The notes under the pieces were generated by a model. It saw nothing but the letters and a program-made list of their open reading frames with translations. It was not told where the DNA came from and made no database searches. Both the position numbers and the translations under genes were made by a program. Shown here piece after piece: positions 13,594-21,444 of a stretch of 32,499 bases of DNA. This DNA is from Methylomonas sp. (GTDB lineage: Bacteria; Pseudomonadota; Gammaproteobacteria; Methylococcales; Methylomonadaceae). The DNA lies in assembly GCA_002928965.1 (NCBI GenBank), contig PERU01000038.1, forward strand, positions 1 to 32,499, given 5' to 3'. Each line of letters starts with the position of its first letter. The stretch's first letter is position 1.

Positions 13594-15861
13594 ATGCGAT
13601 TTAGCCATAAAATTTTCCTGGGAAGTTGGTTGCTGATTTCGCAAGCTGCCATCGCTCATGGCCCCGAGACTATGCCGCTGCAAGATTTGCCTATACCGCC
13701 TGTGCCTGGGCTTTTAGATGGAAGCAGCCCAATCGTCGTAGATAAAAACATGGCAATAGCCCTTGGTAAAGCCTTGTTTTGGGATATGAATGTCGGTAGT
13801 GACGGGCAGGCTTGTGCGTCATGCCATTTTCATGCCGGGGCCGATGCTCGGGTGAAAAATCAGATCAATCCTGGAGAAAAAAACAATCAACCCAGTGGAC
13901 ACACATTTGATATCTTAGGATCTGGTGGTGGTGGTCCAAATCATACTTTGACATTGGCCGATTTTCCGTTACATAAATTTGCCAATCCCCTGGATAATAA
14001 AAGTGAAGTGACCAGCACCACGGATGATGTGGTGTCCTCTGCCGGCACCTATGCAGGGAGTTTTCAGGGAGTAAATAGATTTAATGGTATAAATGATGCT
14101 TGCGATCGAACAGCCGATCCTGTTTTTCATGTGGGGGGCGTAGGTACTCGCCGTGTTGAACCACGCAACACACCCACTGTCATTAATGCCATTTTCAATT
14201 ACCGTAATTTTTGGGATGGTCGTGCCAATAATGTTTTTAACGGTAGTTCACCTTGGGGTGAAAGAGATCCCAATGCCGGGATTTGGGTGAGAACTGGCGC
14301 TAGAAGTGTGGAAAAACAGAGATTGCATTTAGAGAATTCTTCTCTGGCATCTTTGTCTACTGCGCCGCCTATCGATCCTACTGAAATGAGTTGTGTTGGT
14401 CGAAATCTAGCAATGCTAGGTAGAAAGCTATTGTTGCGAAAACCGCTACAGGTCCAGAAAGTGCATTTCCAAGATAGCGTGTTTGGCCCCTTGGGCTTGA
14501 CAACCAGTACCCCGAGTGAAGATAAGGTGGGTTTGAATACCACTTACAAAGCAATGATCACCAAAGCATTTAATTCTAAATATTGGTCACATACTGCACT
14601 TGGACCTTTTGGTGCGCCGGCTCCCGGACAGACGCCTTACAATCAAGTGGAAGCAAATTTTTCAATGTTCTTTGGTATCGCATTGCAGATGTACCAAGCC
14701 ACCTTGATTTCTGATCAGGCGCCCATTGATTTATCTCCCAGAGATCCAGGGTCTATGAGACCTACCTGGCAAGGTATGGGTAAAACTCCAGACGAGATTG
14801 CCAGTTTGCGAAATGGTCAACAACAGTTTGAAGGTAACCATTGTTTGATATGCCATTCAGGCTCGTTAGGCACTTCTGCAGCCATTACTTCCTATGCTGC
14901 AGTATTGACGCCAACGCCGGGTAAGTTTTACGGACCTGCTCACTTTAGGATTCCCTATGGGCCCGACGCATTTGGTGCCGGAGATGATGCTAAATTTGCT
15001 GGCTTATCTCGATTTGAGAACGTGATAGATAGGGCCAATACCGTTGGTGGATTTAAGTTCACTGATCTTGGTTTTGCCAATACGGGTGTGGCCAATCCTT
15101 TGCATGATCCAGGCTTGGGGGCTGATGATATTTTTGGTAATCCATTGTCATTTAGCAAGCAGTATGTACAGTATTTAGTTGGTAATAATCAAGGTGTTTT
15201 AGACCATGGATTAGATAAACAACGCGGTTGTGATTTCCAATATCCGCTTGCCTTAGGTGATGACTTCGGGGAGAGTTTTGAAGGCTTTTTTAATGCATTC
15301 GATGGTGTACAAGCTGAAGGCAGCAGAGAAGGTGTTTTGCTTCAACAGGAATGTACCGATCCAAGTCACGCGTTTATCCCAACAGTTAGTGCTGCAACGG
15401 CATCTTTGACCTCTGATCCAAGCAAGCTTGCAGATTCTACTCAGGCTGCATTCAAGATTCCGACTTTGCGCAATATCGAGTTGACCGGTCCTTATATGCA
15501 TAATGGCAGTTTGGCGACCTTGGAGCAGGTTGTAGAGTTCTATGCACGTACAGGAAATTTTAATAACCCAAACATGAATGAATTTGTAACTCAAATGGCT
15601 TTGGCAAGTTCAGCAAAAGATAGAGCTGATTTGGTTGCGTTTATGAAAACCCTAACCGATGATCGAGTGAAATATGAAAAAGCCCCTTTTGATCATCCAG
15701 AAATTGTGATTTCGAATGGTCACGAAGGTGATGAGGCAGAAATTACTTCAGGTAATTCATTGAGTCCTGTTTTAGGCAAAGAACAATATTTGACTATCCC
15801 GGCGGTTGGTGCCAATGGCATTTCTGAGCCTATTGCACCGTTCGTTGATTATTTGCAATAA
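13594..15861 (+). CDS. MauG/cytochrome c peroxidase-like di-haem protein
   Basis: A secreted 755-residue protein with two c-type haem sites, CASCH (74-78) and CLICH (417-421). It also has the family blocks ALGKALFWDMNVGSDG (57-72), RNTPTVINAIFNYRNFWDGR (191-210) and TGPYMHNGSLATLEQVVEFY (631-650). The signal peptide is cleaved after AIA, leaving HGPETMP. It is much longer than classical peroxidases (about 330 residues), with insertions around 80-190 and 440-610, like the surface-associated di-haem proteins of methanotrophs. It would use periplasmic or surface electrons to reduce peroxide, or to oxidise a protein residue such as Trp. The ATG at 13594 is chosen over 13582 because GAGG lies 6 bases before it. 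The natural partner is the upstream PEP-CTERM protein. Confidence 0.88.
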   Translation: MRFSHKIFLGSWLLISQAAIAHGPETMPLQDLPIPPVPGLLDGSSPIVVDKNMAIALGKALFWDMNVGSDGQACASCHFHAGADARVKNQINPGEKNNQPSGHTFDILGSGGGGPNHTLTLADFPLHKFANPLDNKSEVTSTTDDVVSSAGTYAGSFQGVNRFNGINDACDRTADPVFHVGGVGTRRVEPRNTPTVINAIFNYRNFWDGRANNVFNGSSPWGERDPNAGIWVRTGARSVEKQRLHLENSSLASLSTAPPIDPTEMSCVGRNLAMLGRKLLLRKPLQVQKVHFQDSVFGPLGLTTSTPSEDKVGLNTTYKAMITKAFNSKYWSHTALGPFGAPAPGQTPYNQVEANFSMFFGIALQMYQATLISDQAPIDLSPRDPGSMRPTWQGMGKTPDEIASLRNGQQQFEGNHCLICHSGSLGTSAAITSYAAVLTPTPGKFYGPAHFRIPYGPDAFGAGDDAKFAGLSRFENVIDRANTVGGFKFTDLGFANTGVANPLHDPGLGADDIFGNPLSFSKQYVQYLVGNNQGVLDHGLDKQRGCDFQYPLALGDDFGESFEGFFNAFDGVQAEGSREGVLLQQECTDPSHAFIPTVSAATASLTSDPSKLADSTQAAFKIPTLRNIELTGPYMHNGSLATLEQVVEFYARTGNFNNPNMNEFVTQMALASSAKDRADLVAFMKTLTDDRVKYEKAPFDHPEIVISNGHEGDEAEITSGNSLSPVLGKEQYLTIPAVGANGISEPIAPFVDYLQ

Positions 15862-15873
15862 AACTAAAACCCG

Positions 15874-15921
15874 TTAGATGCTGAGTTGTAAGGAATTCCA
15901 GCTCAGCACTTACAAATCTAA
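15874..15921 (+). promoter_or_regulatory. Interleaved inverted repeats (possible pseudoknot)
   Basis: Three perfect pairs occur within 48 bases: TTAGAT/ATCTAA as outer arms, and TGCTGAG/CTCAGCA interleaved with TTGTAAG/CTTACAA (order a-1-2-1'-2'-a'). The two 7-base pairs cannot form as simple nested hairpins, so they are either alternative folds or an H-type pseudoknot. It begins 12 bases after the di-haem gene's stop and about 90 bases before the next start. Confidence 0.45.
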
Positions 15922-16013
15922 ATGGGCATTTGGACTTAAATAAGCAGATCATTGGCAAATCAAACAATAGTGAATAACCAATTTTGCAAAAATTTTAAAA
16001 ACCGGATTTAAAT

Positions 16014-16781
16014 ATGAATATTCCTAAGAAAAATTTATCTGCTTGGGCCGCTCTAGTGTTTATAGTGTTGGCGCATTTACTTGCTCCAGCCGTGCACGCT
16101 TCGACGGCAATTACCAGCGTTGTCACCGTGAACTACACCATAAACTCCATTACCAACCTTACCAATCCCGGCGATTTGTCTGGTTTGGAGATTGTTGGCA
16201 ATTTTGATTTGGCTGCTTTAGAGAATAATCCCTACCAATTAATAACAGGAACGGGTAGCGTTACTCCGATAATGAGTATTCCAGGATCAAGCCCTGTAGT
16301 CGGTAGCTATTTGCGTACTTTTCAGTTGGATGCTTCTGCGGCGGTTGGATCTACAGTGTCTGCAAATTATTTGGCGTGGTTTAGTCTGGCGTTCAACAAT
16401 GTTTCCTCAGATGAATACGATGTCAGTTTGTCACTGAATTATGATTTATCAACCAATGCCAGTGGCGAAAACGCATTTACTGATGCTACTTTGAGTTTTT
16501 TTAATGAGAGTGGAAGTTTTTCAAATTTGGACGCTCCAGGCTATGCACAGGCAGTAGCGGGTGCTATTGATGAGGCATTAGCTTCAGATAGCCAACTGTT
16601 CAATTTTAGATTGGCCGCAGGGGCTTCTGAAACTGTGTATGCTGATGCAACTATTTCAGCTACCCTTGCTCCTGTAACTGTTCCAGTTCCACCTTCATTT
16701 TGGTCGTTTACGGTTGGTTTGTTTTCTTTGGTTGGATTAAGGAAATCAACAAAGGTTAAAAATCCAACTATTAGCGCTTAA
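16014..16781 (+). CDS. PEP-CTERM-type exported protein
   Basis: A 255-residue exported protein. Its signal peptide (LSAWAALVFIVLAHLLAPAV) ends at HAS. The C-terminus is VPVPPSFWSFTVGLFSLVGL followed by RKSTK, a variant PEP-CTERM signal in which the usual small residue after PVP is Pro/Ser. The body is acidic, Ser/Thr/Asn-rich and beta-strand-like, with no cysteine and no enzymatic motif. I do not recognise a family beyond the sorting signal. It follows the di-haem gene by 152 bases, separated by the interleaved repeats at 15874-15921, and may share its transcript or have its own promoter. A short ACCAT/ATGGT hairpin just after the stop is a weak terminator candidate. Confidence 0.75.
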   Translation: MNIPKKNLSAWAALVFIVLAHLLAPAVHASTAITSVVTVNYTINSITNLTNPGDLSGLEIVGNFDLAALENNPYQLITGTGSVTPIMSIPGSSPVVGSYLRTFQLDASAAVGSTVSANYLAWFSLAFNNVSSDEYDVSLSLNYDLSTNASGENAFTDATLSFFNESGSFSNLDAPGYAQAVAGAIDEALASDSQLFNFRLAAGASETVYADATISATLAPVTVPVPPSFWSFTVGLFSLVGLRKSTKVKNPTISA

Positions 16782-17047
16782 ACCATCGTTATGGTGTTTA
16801 TACTTTGGGGATTTCTGATTATTCTGACTTGTCAGTCCTGCAATTCAGTTGACCAACATTAGAAGTTCTCAAAGGCTATTCCTGATAATCCCAAGAAGTA
16901 GTTTCCACAAATGCTAAAATCGCACAAAAGGTTCAACGCCTTCTTTAGTATTCATTTAAATCATTAATAGCTTGCGGTTTAAGGTGGTTTGGAAATATTA
17001 GGCAAATTACCATACCCAACAGCTTGCTGGTTTTTGGTATTCAATAT

Positions 17048-18019
17048 TCAAATGACTCTGTCAGGCAAAGCTTCCCCACTAAAAAACGCCGCCAAATTAT
17101 TCAACACTTTTTCCCCCATCGCTGTCCGTGTGGCAATCGTAGCGCTGCCTAAGTGCGGCAATAGCGTCACATTATCCAGGGTTAAAAAACCGGGATTAAT
17201 TTGCGGTTCATTTTCATACACATCCAAGCCAGCGCCGGCAATGCGTTTGTCCTGCAGGGCTTCAATCAAGGCTTGACTGTCCACCACATCGCCACGGGCG
17301 GTGTTAAGCAAATGCGCGGTGTCTTTCATTAATTTCAGGTTGTCGGCATTAATCAAATGCCGGGTGTCAGCGCCGCCTGGGCAATGTAAAGACACGTAAT
17401 CGCAACGCGGCAGCAGCGTTTCGATGGAATCGCAACGCTCTGCGTGACAAGCGGTCACGATGGCTGGGTCGGCCGGATTGGGTTTGACATATAAAATCTT
17501 CATGCCAAACCCGTGATGGGCTTTGCGGGCCATGGCTTGGGCTATGCGGCCAAAACCAATCAAACCTAAAGTAGCACCGGTTACATCGCTGCTCATCATG
17601 TGCGTCGGGCACCAGCCGCTCCATTGGCCGGCCCGAACCAGTCTGTCGCCTTCTGCGCCACGGCGGGCCGACATTAACAACAAGGTCATGGCAATGTCGG
17701 CTGTGCTTTCGGTCAGTACGCCGGGCGTGTTGCTGACAATCAAACCTTGCTGCTTAGCGGCAGCGATGTCGATATGGTTATAACCCACGCCAAAATTACC
17801 CAAAATTTTGCAGCGCTTGTTAGGTACATTCAACACCTCGGCAGGCAAACTGTCGCAAACCGTTGGACAGACGGCATCATAGTGTTGCAACGCCTGCTTC
17901 ATTTCATCGGGGCTGAACGGATGGTCGTCGAGGTTTAAAGTAGCATCGTAGAGTTGTTGTAATTTTTGTTCTACGGATGCCGGCCAGCGGCGGGTAAGCA
18001 GTACTTTGGGTTTAGACAT
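17048..18019 (-). CDS. Hydroxypyruvate/glyoxylate reductase
   Basis: A 323-residue D-isomer-specific 2-hydroxyacid dehydrogenase. The nucleotide-binding loop is GLIGFGRIAQ (152-161). The catalytic triad can be read as Arg242 (NTARGDVVD), Glu271 (DVYENEP) and His289 (LLPHLGSAT). The N-terminal substrate loop is GNFGVGYNHIDI (74-85). In the serine cycle it reduces hydroxypyruvate to D-glycerate; close relatives also reduce glyoxylate. The location beside sga, mcl and mtkAB supports the hydroxypyruvate assignment, but sequence alone does not separate the two substrates. It is transcribed leftward and converges on the PEP-CTERM gene at 16781. The upstream gap to the MFS gene holds divergent promoters. 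Confidence 0.88.
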   Translation of the reverse strand: MSKPKVLLTRRWPASVEQKLQQLYDATLNLDDHPFSPDEMKQALQHYDAVCPTVCDSLPAEVLNVPNKRCKILGNFGVGYNHIDIAAAKQQGLIVSNTPGVLTESTADIAMTLLLMSARRGAEGDRLVRAGQWSGWCPTHMMSSDVTGATLGLIGFGRIAQAMARKAHHGFGMKILYVKPNPADPAIVTACHAERCDSIETLLPRCDYVSLHCPGGADTRHLINADNLKLMKDTAHLLNTARGDVVDSQALIEALQDKRIAGAGLDVYENEPQINPGFLTLDNVTLLPHLGSATIATRTAMGEKVLNNLAAFFSGEALPDRVI

Positions 18020-18090
18020 GGCGATTTAGGTCTTTGTGAAGGTTGCGCTCAGTATAAATCAGCGTTTGGTTTTGCTGAACTGCTGATGCC

Positions 18091-18119
18091 GTGACCTTTG
18101 TGGACAGGCTTGTTATAGT
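18091..18119 (+). promoter_or_regulatory. Candidate sigma-70 promoter of the MFS operon
   Basis: GTGACC and TATAGT are spaced by 17 bases, a reasonable -35/-10 pair about 48 bases before the MFS start. Only inspection supports it. Confidence 0.4.
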
Positions 18120-18166
18120 GGCCCGTTTTTTAATTCTGTCGACCATCGTCTAGCAGGGAGTATTGC

Positions 18167-19555
18167 ATGTCGGGCTTTTTTGCCAAATCACGTATTACCG
18201 CACAGCCCGGATATAACCGCTGGTTGGTGCCGCCTGCCGCATTATCGGTGCATTTATGTATTGGTCAGGCCTATGCGTTTAGTGTATTTAACGAGCCGTT
18301 GACACGTATCATCGGTGTATCTGTGTCCGCTACTGATGACTGGAAATTAACCACTTTGGGCTGGATTTTCAGTTTAGCGATTGTGTTTTTGGGTTTGTCG
18401 GCAGCCGTGGGCGGTAAATGGCTGGAAAAAGTCGGTCCGCGACTGACCATGTTTGTAGCGGCCTGCTGTTTTGGTGGCGGTTTCTGGTTGGCGGCGCTGG
18501 GCGTGTATTTGCATGAAATCTGGCTGGTCTATCTGGGCTATGGCGTGATTGGCGGCATCGGTTTGGGATTGGGGTACGTGTCGCCGGTTTCTACCTTAAT
18601 TAAATGGTTTCCGGATCGTCGTGGCATGGCCACCGGCATGGCTATTATGGGTTTTGGCGGCGGAGCCATGATCGGCGCCCCGTTGTCTGTGTTGTTGATG
18701 GATATGTTTAAGTCAGCAACTTCAGTCGGGGTGATAGACGCCTTTTTGGTGATGGGTGGGCTGTATTTTCTGTCGATGATGATCGGTGCATTGACCATCC
18801 GCATTCCGCCCGCTGATTGGCAACCCTCCGGTTGGTCGCCGCCGCCAGTAGCAAACAAAATGATCAGCAATGCCCATGTGCATATCGATCAGGCCTTGAA
18901 AACCCCGCAGTTTTATTTGCTGTGGCTGGTGTTGTGCCTGAATGTGACAGCGGGAATCGGCGTGCTGGGGCAAGCATCGGTGATGATTCAGGAGATGTTT
19001 AAAGGTAGCGTCACACCTGCAGCAGCGGCAGGTTTTGTCGGTTTGTTGAGTTTATTCAATATGGGTGGGCGATTTTTCTGGTCGTCGGCATCGGATTATC
19101 TGGGTCGTAAAAATACCTACTTTATTTTTTTTGTGGTCGGCGCCTGTTTGTACACCTTGATTCCCGGCATGGGGCAATTGGGGAATATGGGTTTGTTTGT
19201 GTTGCTGTACGCCTTGATCATGAGCATGTACGGCGGCGGGTTTGCCACTATTCCGGCGTATCTGGCTGATATATTCGGCACCTTGTATGTCGGTGGCATT
19301 CACGGCAGATTATTAACGGCCTGGTCAACGGCGGGCGTGCTGGGTCCGGTACTGGTGAATTACATTCGCGAATATCAGCTTGCCCAAGGCGTGGCGAAAG
19401 CGGATGCCTATAACGTGACGATGTACATCATGGCCGGCATTCTGGTGCTAGGGTTTATCTGTAATGTATTAATCAAGCCGGTGCATGAGAAGCATCATTT
19501 GAAGCACGATCAATTTGATGAGTTGGATGGTATTTATCCAGCGGATGAACATTAA
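18167..19555 (+). CDS. OFA-family MFS transporter (oxalate/formate antiporter-like)
   Basis: A 462-residue membrane protein with about twelve hydrophobic segments. It opens with YNRWLVPPAALSVHLCIGQAYAF, typical of the oxalate:formate antiporter (OFA) group. The cytoplasmic loop between helices 2 and 3 contains GKWLEKVGPRLTMF. The segment GYVSPVSTLIKWFPDRRGMATG is another OFA hallmark. It is somewhat longer than average (about 400-430) because of the hydrophilic central loop and C-terminal tail. Likely substrates are small carboxylates; given the neighbours, formate, oxalate, glyoxylate or glycerate are candidates. The start has GGGAG 7 bases upstream. A 41-residue membrane peptide gene follows after 13 bases. 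Confidence 0.88.
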   Translation: MSGFFAKSRITAQPGYNRWLVPPAALSVHLCIGQAYAFSVFNEPLTRIIGVSVSATDDWKLTTLGWIFSLAIVFLGLSAAVGGKWLEKVGPRLTMFVAACCFGGGFWLAALGVYLHEIWLVYLGYGVIGGIGLGLGYVSPVSTLIKWFPDRRGMATGMAIMGFGGGAMIGAPLSVLLMDMFKSATSVGVIDAFLVMGGLYFLSMMIGALTIRIPPADWQPSGWSPPPVANKMISNAHVHIDQALKTPQFYLLWLVLCLNVTAGIGVLGQASVMIQEMFKGSVTPAAAAGFVGLLSLFNMGGRFFWSSASDYLGRKNTYFIFFVVGACLYTLIPGMGQLGNMGLFVLLYALIMSMYGGGFATIPAYLADIFGTLYVGGIHGRLLTAWSTAGVLGPVLVNYIREYQLAQGVAKADAYNVTMYIMAGILVLGFICNVLIKPVHEKHHLKHDQFDELDGIYPADEH

Positions 19556-19568
19556 ACGGAGAGAAGAT

Positions 19569-19694
19569 ATGCAACAGCAACAACCCAAATCCACTTCACT
19601 CGTCTTGCTGATTACATTCTGGCTGTATGTGGCGATTCCCTTATTGTGGGGGGTGGCATCGACCATCAAGAAAGCGATGGCGCTGTTTGGTTAA
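19569..19694 (+). CDS. MFS transporter small subunit (41 residues)
   Basis: The peptide is MQQQQPKSTSLVLL and then one transmembrane helix, ending VAIPLLWGVASTIKKAMALF-G. A GGAGAGAAG site precedes the ATG. Tiny single-helix proteins with the IPLLWGVxxT pattern are found right after OFA-type transporters and are annotated as their small subunits, so a stabilising partner of the upstream transporter is likely. It is easily missed because of its size. Confidence 0.75.
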   Translation: MQQQQPKSTSLVLLITFWLYVAIPLLWGVASTIKKAMALFG

Positions 19695-19731
19695 CGCCTT
19701 ATTAGTCATAAAGCTTTATGGCTTAACAAGT

Positions 19732-20043
19732 TTATAACAATCGGGGTCTAAGGGTATCTGGATCAGCTTTGCCGTGAGTACAAGCCAAAACGATTACATT
19801 TTCCCCTTCAATCTGATACCAAATTAAAAAAGGGAAACGGTGTAGAACAACACGTCTTATGTTTCGGTAAACGACCGGATAGATTAACGGGGACTCTGTA
19901 AGCCTTGCAAAAACAGTGATTAACTCGTGGTGAAATTTGGCTGCCAAACCTATTTGTTGTTCCTCGTACCAAATTTGAGCGTCCGCAATGTCAAGTTCCG
20001 CTGAACGGCGGACATGAATGGTATAGTTCAAGGCAACTGGCAC
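19732..20043 (-). CDS. ParE/RelE-family toxin
   Basis: A 103-residue basic protein with the ParE/RelE pattern: YTIHVRRSAELDIADAQIWY at the N-terminus, the middle SPLIYPVVYRNIRRVVLHRFPF, and FLIWYQIEGENVIVLACTHG at the C-terminus. ParE-type members poison DNA gyrase, RelE-type members cut ribosome-bound mRNA. The WYEEQ and HRFPF blocks are nearer ParE. It follows and overlaps the antitoxin gene by 16 bases, with a GTG start at 20043, which is the usual translational coupling. A CATAAAGCTTTATG palindrome at about 19708-19721 lies beyond the stop. Confidence 0.82.
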   Translation of the reverse strand: MPVALNYTIHVRRSAELDIADAQIWYEEQQIGLAAKFHHELITVFARLTESPLIYPVVYRNIRRVVLHRFPFLIWYQIEGENVIVLACTHGKADPDTLRPRLL

Positions 20044-20249
20044 TTGAGTCTGGCTTGAACTTCAGACCATGGACTTTGATCTGCAGGGTTCTTTTCTAAG
20101 TCAGCCAAACGGGCATCCAGTAAAACCATTTCTTTTGCCGATACCGGGACTTCGTCAGACGAGAGTGTTTCCCAAACCGCACTAATCAATTCAATGCGTT
20201 CTGCGGTGGTGAGCGACTTAACTTGCGAAATGAGTGTGTTATTGAGCAT
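20028..20249 (-). CDS. Antitoxin, putative addiction-module family
   Basis: This 73-residue protein has the short helical antitoxin pattern LTTAERIELISAVWETL followed by SAKEMVLLDARLADLEKNPA, typical of the addiction-module component family (TIGR02574-like) paired with ParE-type toxins. It would bind and neutralise the toxin encoded downstream. The ATG at 20249 is preferred; a TTG at 20270 would only add seven residues. Confidence 0.82.
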   Translation of the reverse strand: MLNNTLISQVKSLTTAERIELISAVWETLSSDEVPVSAKEMVLLDARLADLEKNPADQSPWSEVQARLKCQLP

Positions 20250-20367
20250 GACAGGGTAGCCTATTAACAATTAGGGCAATGTTTCTGTTTATGTTTGCAG
20301 ACTGGGTGAGTTTTGTAAACTTATTCAATGACTTTCCTGCTATATAGATGCTTGAGCAACAACGTCT

Positions 20368-20406
20368 TTCCGGAATACCCTGCGGGGCACGAGTGGATTG
20401 CCGGAA
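20368..20406. repeat. Palindromic repeat unit, CCGGAATCCAG family
   Basis: TTCCGG and CCGGAA bound a core ATACCCTGCGGGGCACGAG that recurs, with small changes, at 26175-26215 and 31608-31645. It is a REP-like dispersed element. Confidence 0.65.
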
Positions 20407-20434
20407 TCCAGTCTACATGGGGGGGTTATGGAAT

Positions 20435-20550
20435 CGCTGATTAAATCGTCATTCCCGCCAATACCCTCCGGGGCACAAGTGCGGGAATCCATGGCTTTGA
20501 TTTATCTGGACTCCCGCCTTCTCGGGAGCGACGGGGATATTTAATCAGCG
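20435..20550. repeat. 116-base repeat element with 12-base terminal inverted repeats
   Basis: CGCTGATTAAAT (20435-20446) and ATTTAATCAGCG (20539-20550) are exact complements. Inside are two imperfect hairpins of the type ATTCCCGCC...GCGGGAATCCA and ACTCCCGCC...GGGAGCGACGGGG. No target duplication is evident. It stands 9 bases after the stop of the PEP-CTERM gene at 20559 and could also act as its transcript end. Confidence 0.6.
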
Positions 20551-20558
20551 CTACGTTA

Positions 20559-21212
20559 TCAGACCCTGTTGAGGGCCTTGGCAAAATTGCGGCGACTGAT
20601 CCATCCCAAGCCGCCCATCAACATCCAGAACGCGCCGGGAAGGGGTACTGCCGAAATAGGCGAGGGAACGCCTAATTTGATGTTGTCAACCTGGGCATAG
20701 GTGGAGCTGAAGATGATTTTGCTCAGATTTTTGAAGGTATCATTGAAGTAAAGTGTCTCCAGAGAATTTGTGGTTGCATCAAGCAGAAACGACTGGCTGA
20801 CGTAGCCCCCTGCTTGCGGGTAGCCATAAACAGCGAACTGCCGGCCGCTGGCAATCGTCCAAAATGACGCTGCGTCCATGCTCAGCAAGTCAAACGTGCC
20901 ACCATCCTGTTTTTCCAGTAAAAAGGCGCTACCATGATTTGTGACGACCCCGGAATATAAGCCGACACTACCGGTCCAATAAGGGCTGGAAGGCATGATC
21001 GCGTAAATGGTTCCGCCACTTAACTGGAATGACACCCCTGCCAGCGTGGTCAATTTGAAACCGTCTTCCAGATAAGGACTGACTACTGAAATGTAGGGGT
21101 TGGTGGGGTGTAGGGCAATACTATTGAAATCCAGTGTTGTGACGGCGGCGTTGCCTGAATTTACAAAACCGGCAAGTAGCATCGCTAAAACACACAAAAG
21201 TGACTTGTTCAT
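20559..21212 (-). CDS. PEP-CTERM surface protein
   Basis: A 217-residue exported protein with a signal peptide ending SGNA. The PEP-CTERM signal is VPLPGAFWMLMGGLGW followed by SRRNFAK. The body is a beta-rich region (TTLDFNSIALHPTNPYISVV; FDLLSMDAASFWTIASGR; IFSSTYAQVDNIKLG) of the kind seen in many PEP-CTERM proteins with a lectin-like sandwich, where the last strand before the signal reads VDNI. Function is unknown. The ATG has AGGA 6 bases upstream. It lies between the toxin-antitoxin/repeat block and sga, with no sigma-54 site found upstream. Confidence 0.82.
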   Translation of the reverse strand: MNKSLLCVLAMLLAGFVNSGNAAVTTLDFNSIALHPTNPYISVVSPYLEDGFKLTTLAGVSFQLSGGTIYAIMPSSPYWTGSVGLYSGVVTNHGSAFLLEKQDGGTFDLLSMDAASFWTIASGRQFAVYGYPQAGGYVSQSFLLDATTNSLETLYFNDTFKNLSKIIFSSTYAQVDNIKLGVPSPISAVPLPGAFWMLMGGLGWISRRNFAKALNRV

Positions 21213-21386
21213 TCAATTTCCTAATTGATTGGGATGGGGATTTAAAAAGGGTTTCATTTTAACGGAGCTGATGAGTTATCGAAACTGACCTAAAGTGCTA
21301 TACCCGCATTCAATTGAACAGGCTAATTGCTTAAACGGCGCTGGTCATTTCTAAAGCGCAACACGTTGCAGAAGGTTCATAGAAAA

Positions 21387-21416
21387 AAGGCGCAAACGCC
21401 TAAGCGATTGCGCCTT
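21387..21416 (-). terminator. Rho-independent terminator of sga
   Basis: On the minus strand AAGGCGCAA and TTGCGCCTT form a 9-pair stem around a 12-base loop, followed by a TTTTTTCT tract, 29 bases after the sga stop. Confidence 0.8.
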
Positions 21417-21444
21417 AATGATGGTCAGCGTTTACCCGCTACTG

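Noticed and set aside
20368-20550. CRISPR array
   Set aside because: The repeats are unequal, palindromic and not separated by regular unique spacers; no cas gene is present.
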